From positions 1 through 12,675 of the forward strand of contig JAZKEM010000216.1 in assembly GCA_040387055.1 (NCBI GenBank): a stretch of DNA of 12,675 nt, written 5' to 3'. The position numbers and the translations under genes were made by a program. Positions within the stretch are counted from its first letter, which is position 1, and every line of letters starts with the position of its first letter. The stretch comes from Stenotrophobium sp040387055 (GTDB lineage Bacteria; Pseudomonadota; Gammaproteobacteria; Nevskiales; Nevskiaceae). Of this stretch, positions 12,675-12,675 are shown piece after piece. Below the pieces are notes generated by a model that was not told the DNA's origin, made no database searches, and saw only the letters and a program-made list of their open reading frames with translations.

Positions 12675-12675
12675 T

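Noticed and set aside
1..12675. CRISPR array, tRNA/rRNA, transposase or phage genes
   Set aside because: No regularly spaced direct repeats, cloverleaf-like sequence, or mobile-element protein motifs were seen on either strand; the repeats present are REP palindromes and terminator hairpins.

Overview
The window is a piece of a proteobacterial chromosome, most likely from a flagellated beta- or gammaproteobacterium. The support for this is the 3' end of flhB, proteobacterial families such as HopJ, DUF1348 and the family 6 DNA-deoxyinosine glycosylase, ordinary GGAG/GGAGG ribosome binding sites, and RAYT-type REP palindromes. The genus cannot be settled from the sequence. No rRNA, tRNA, CRISPR array, transposase or integrase gene is visible.

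Left part (1-2978): the C-terminal two thirds of flhB ends inside a REP element that belongs to an inverted pair. It is followed not by flhA but by accessory material: a small zinc-ribbon protein and a small lipoprotein, then a RibD_C/dihydrofolate-reductase-like gene that is clearly richer in GC and is bracketed by two attC-like sites (1685-1816 and 2481-2542). This looks like an integron gene cassette without an integrase (a CALIN). A VOC/glyoxalase-like gene follows.

Middle (3002-7532, all minus strand): a probable operon read in the order glutathione S-transferase, then a large fused PNPOx-like / FAD / NAD / [2Fe-2S] oxidoreductase, then a DUF1348 (NTF2-like) protein, an AhpD/carboxymuconolactone-decarboxylase-like protein, and a LysR regulator. 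Gaps are short (45, 34, -1 and 67 bases) and three of the genes share a near-identical GGAGA ribosome binding site. Together they suggest an inducible redox or electrophile detoxification unit, but the substrate is unknown.

Right part (7744-12675): a short bacterial SET-domain protein, a ferritin-like protein divergent from a four-helix membrane protein, a 24-residue membrane peptide, a coiled-coil lipoprotein resembling QseG, a small two-helix membrane protein, DNA-deoxyinosine glycosylase, a HopJ-family protein, a further REP copy, and the end of a cysteine-rich reading frame running off the right edge.

A thread through the window is a dispersed hairpin family with the core CTCGCATTGATTT...AATGCGAG. 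There are three full copies (1725-1774, 8205-8262, 10161-10213) and one half copy (7697-7715). Two full copies sit as bidirectional terminators at gene ends, with compensatory changes in their outer stems. The third forms the middle of the long attC-like site.
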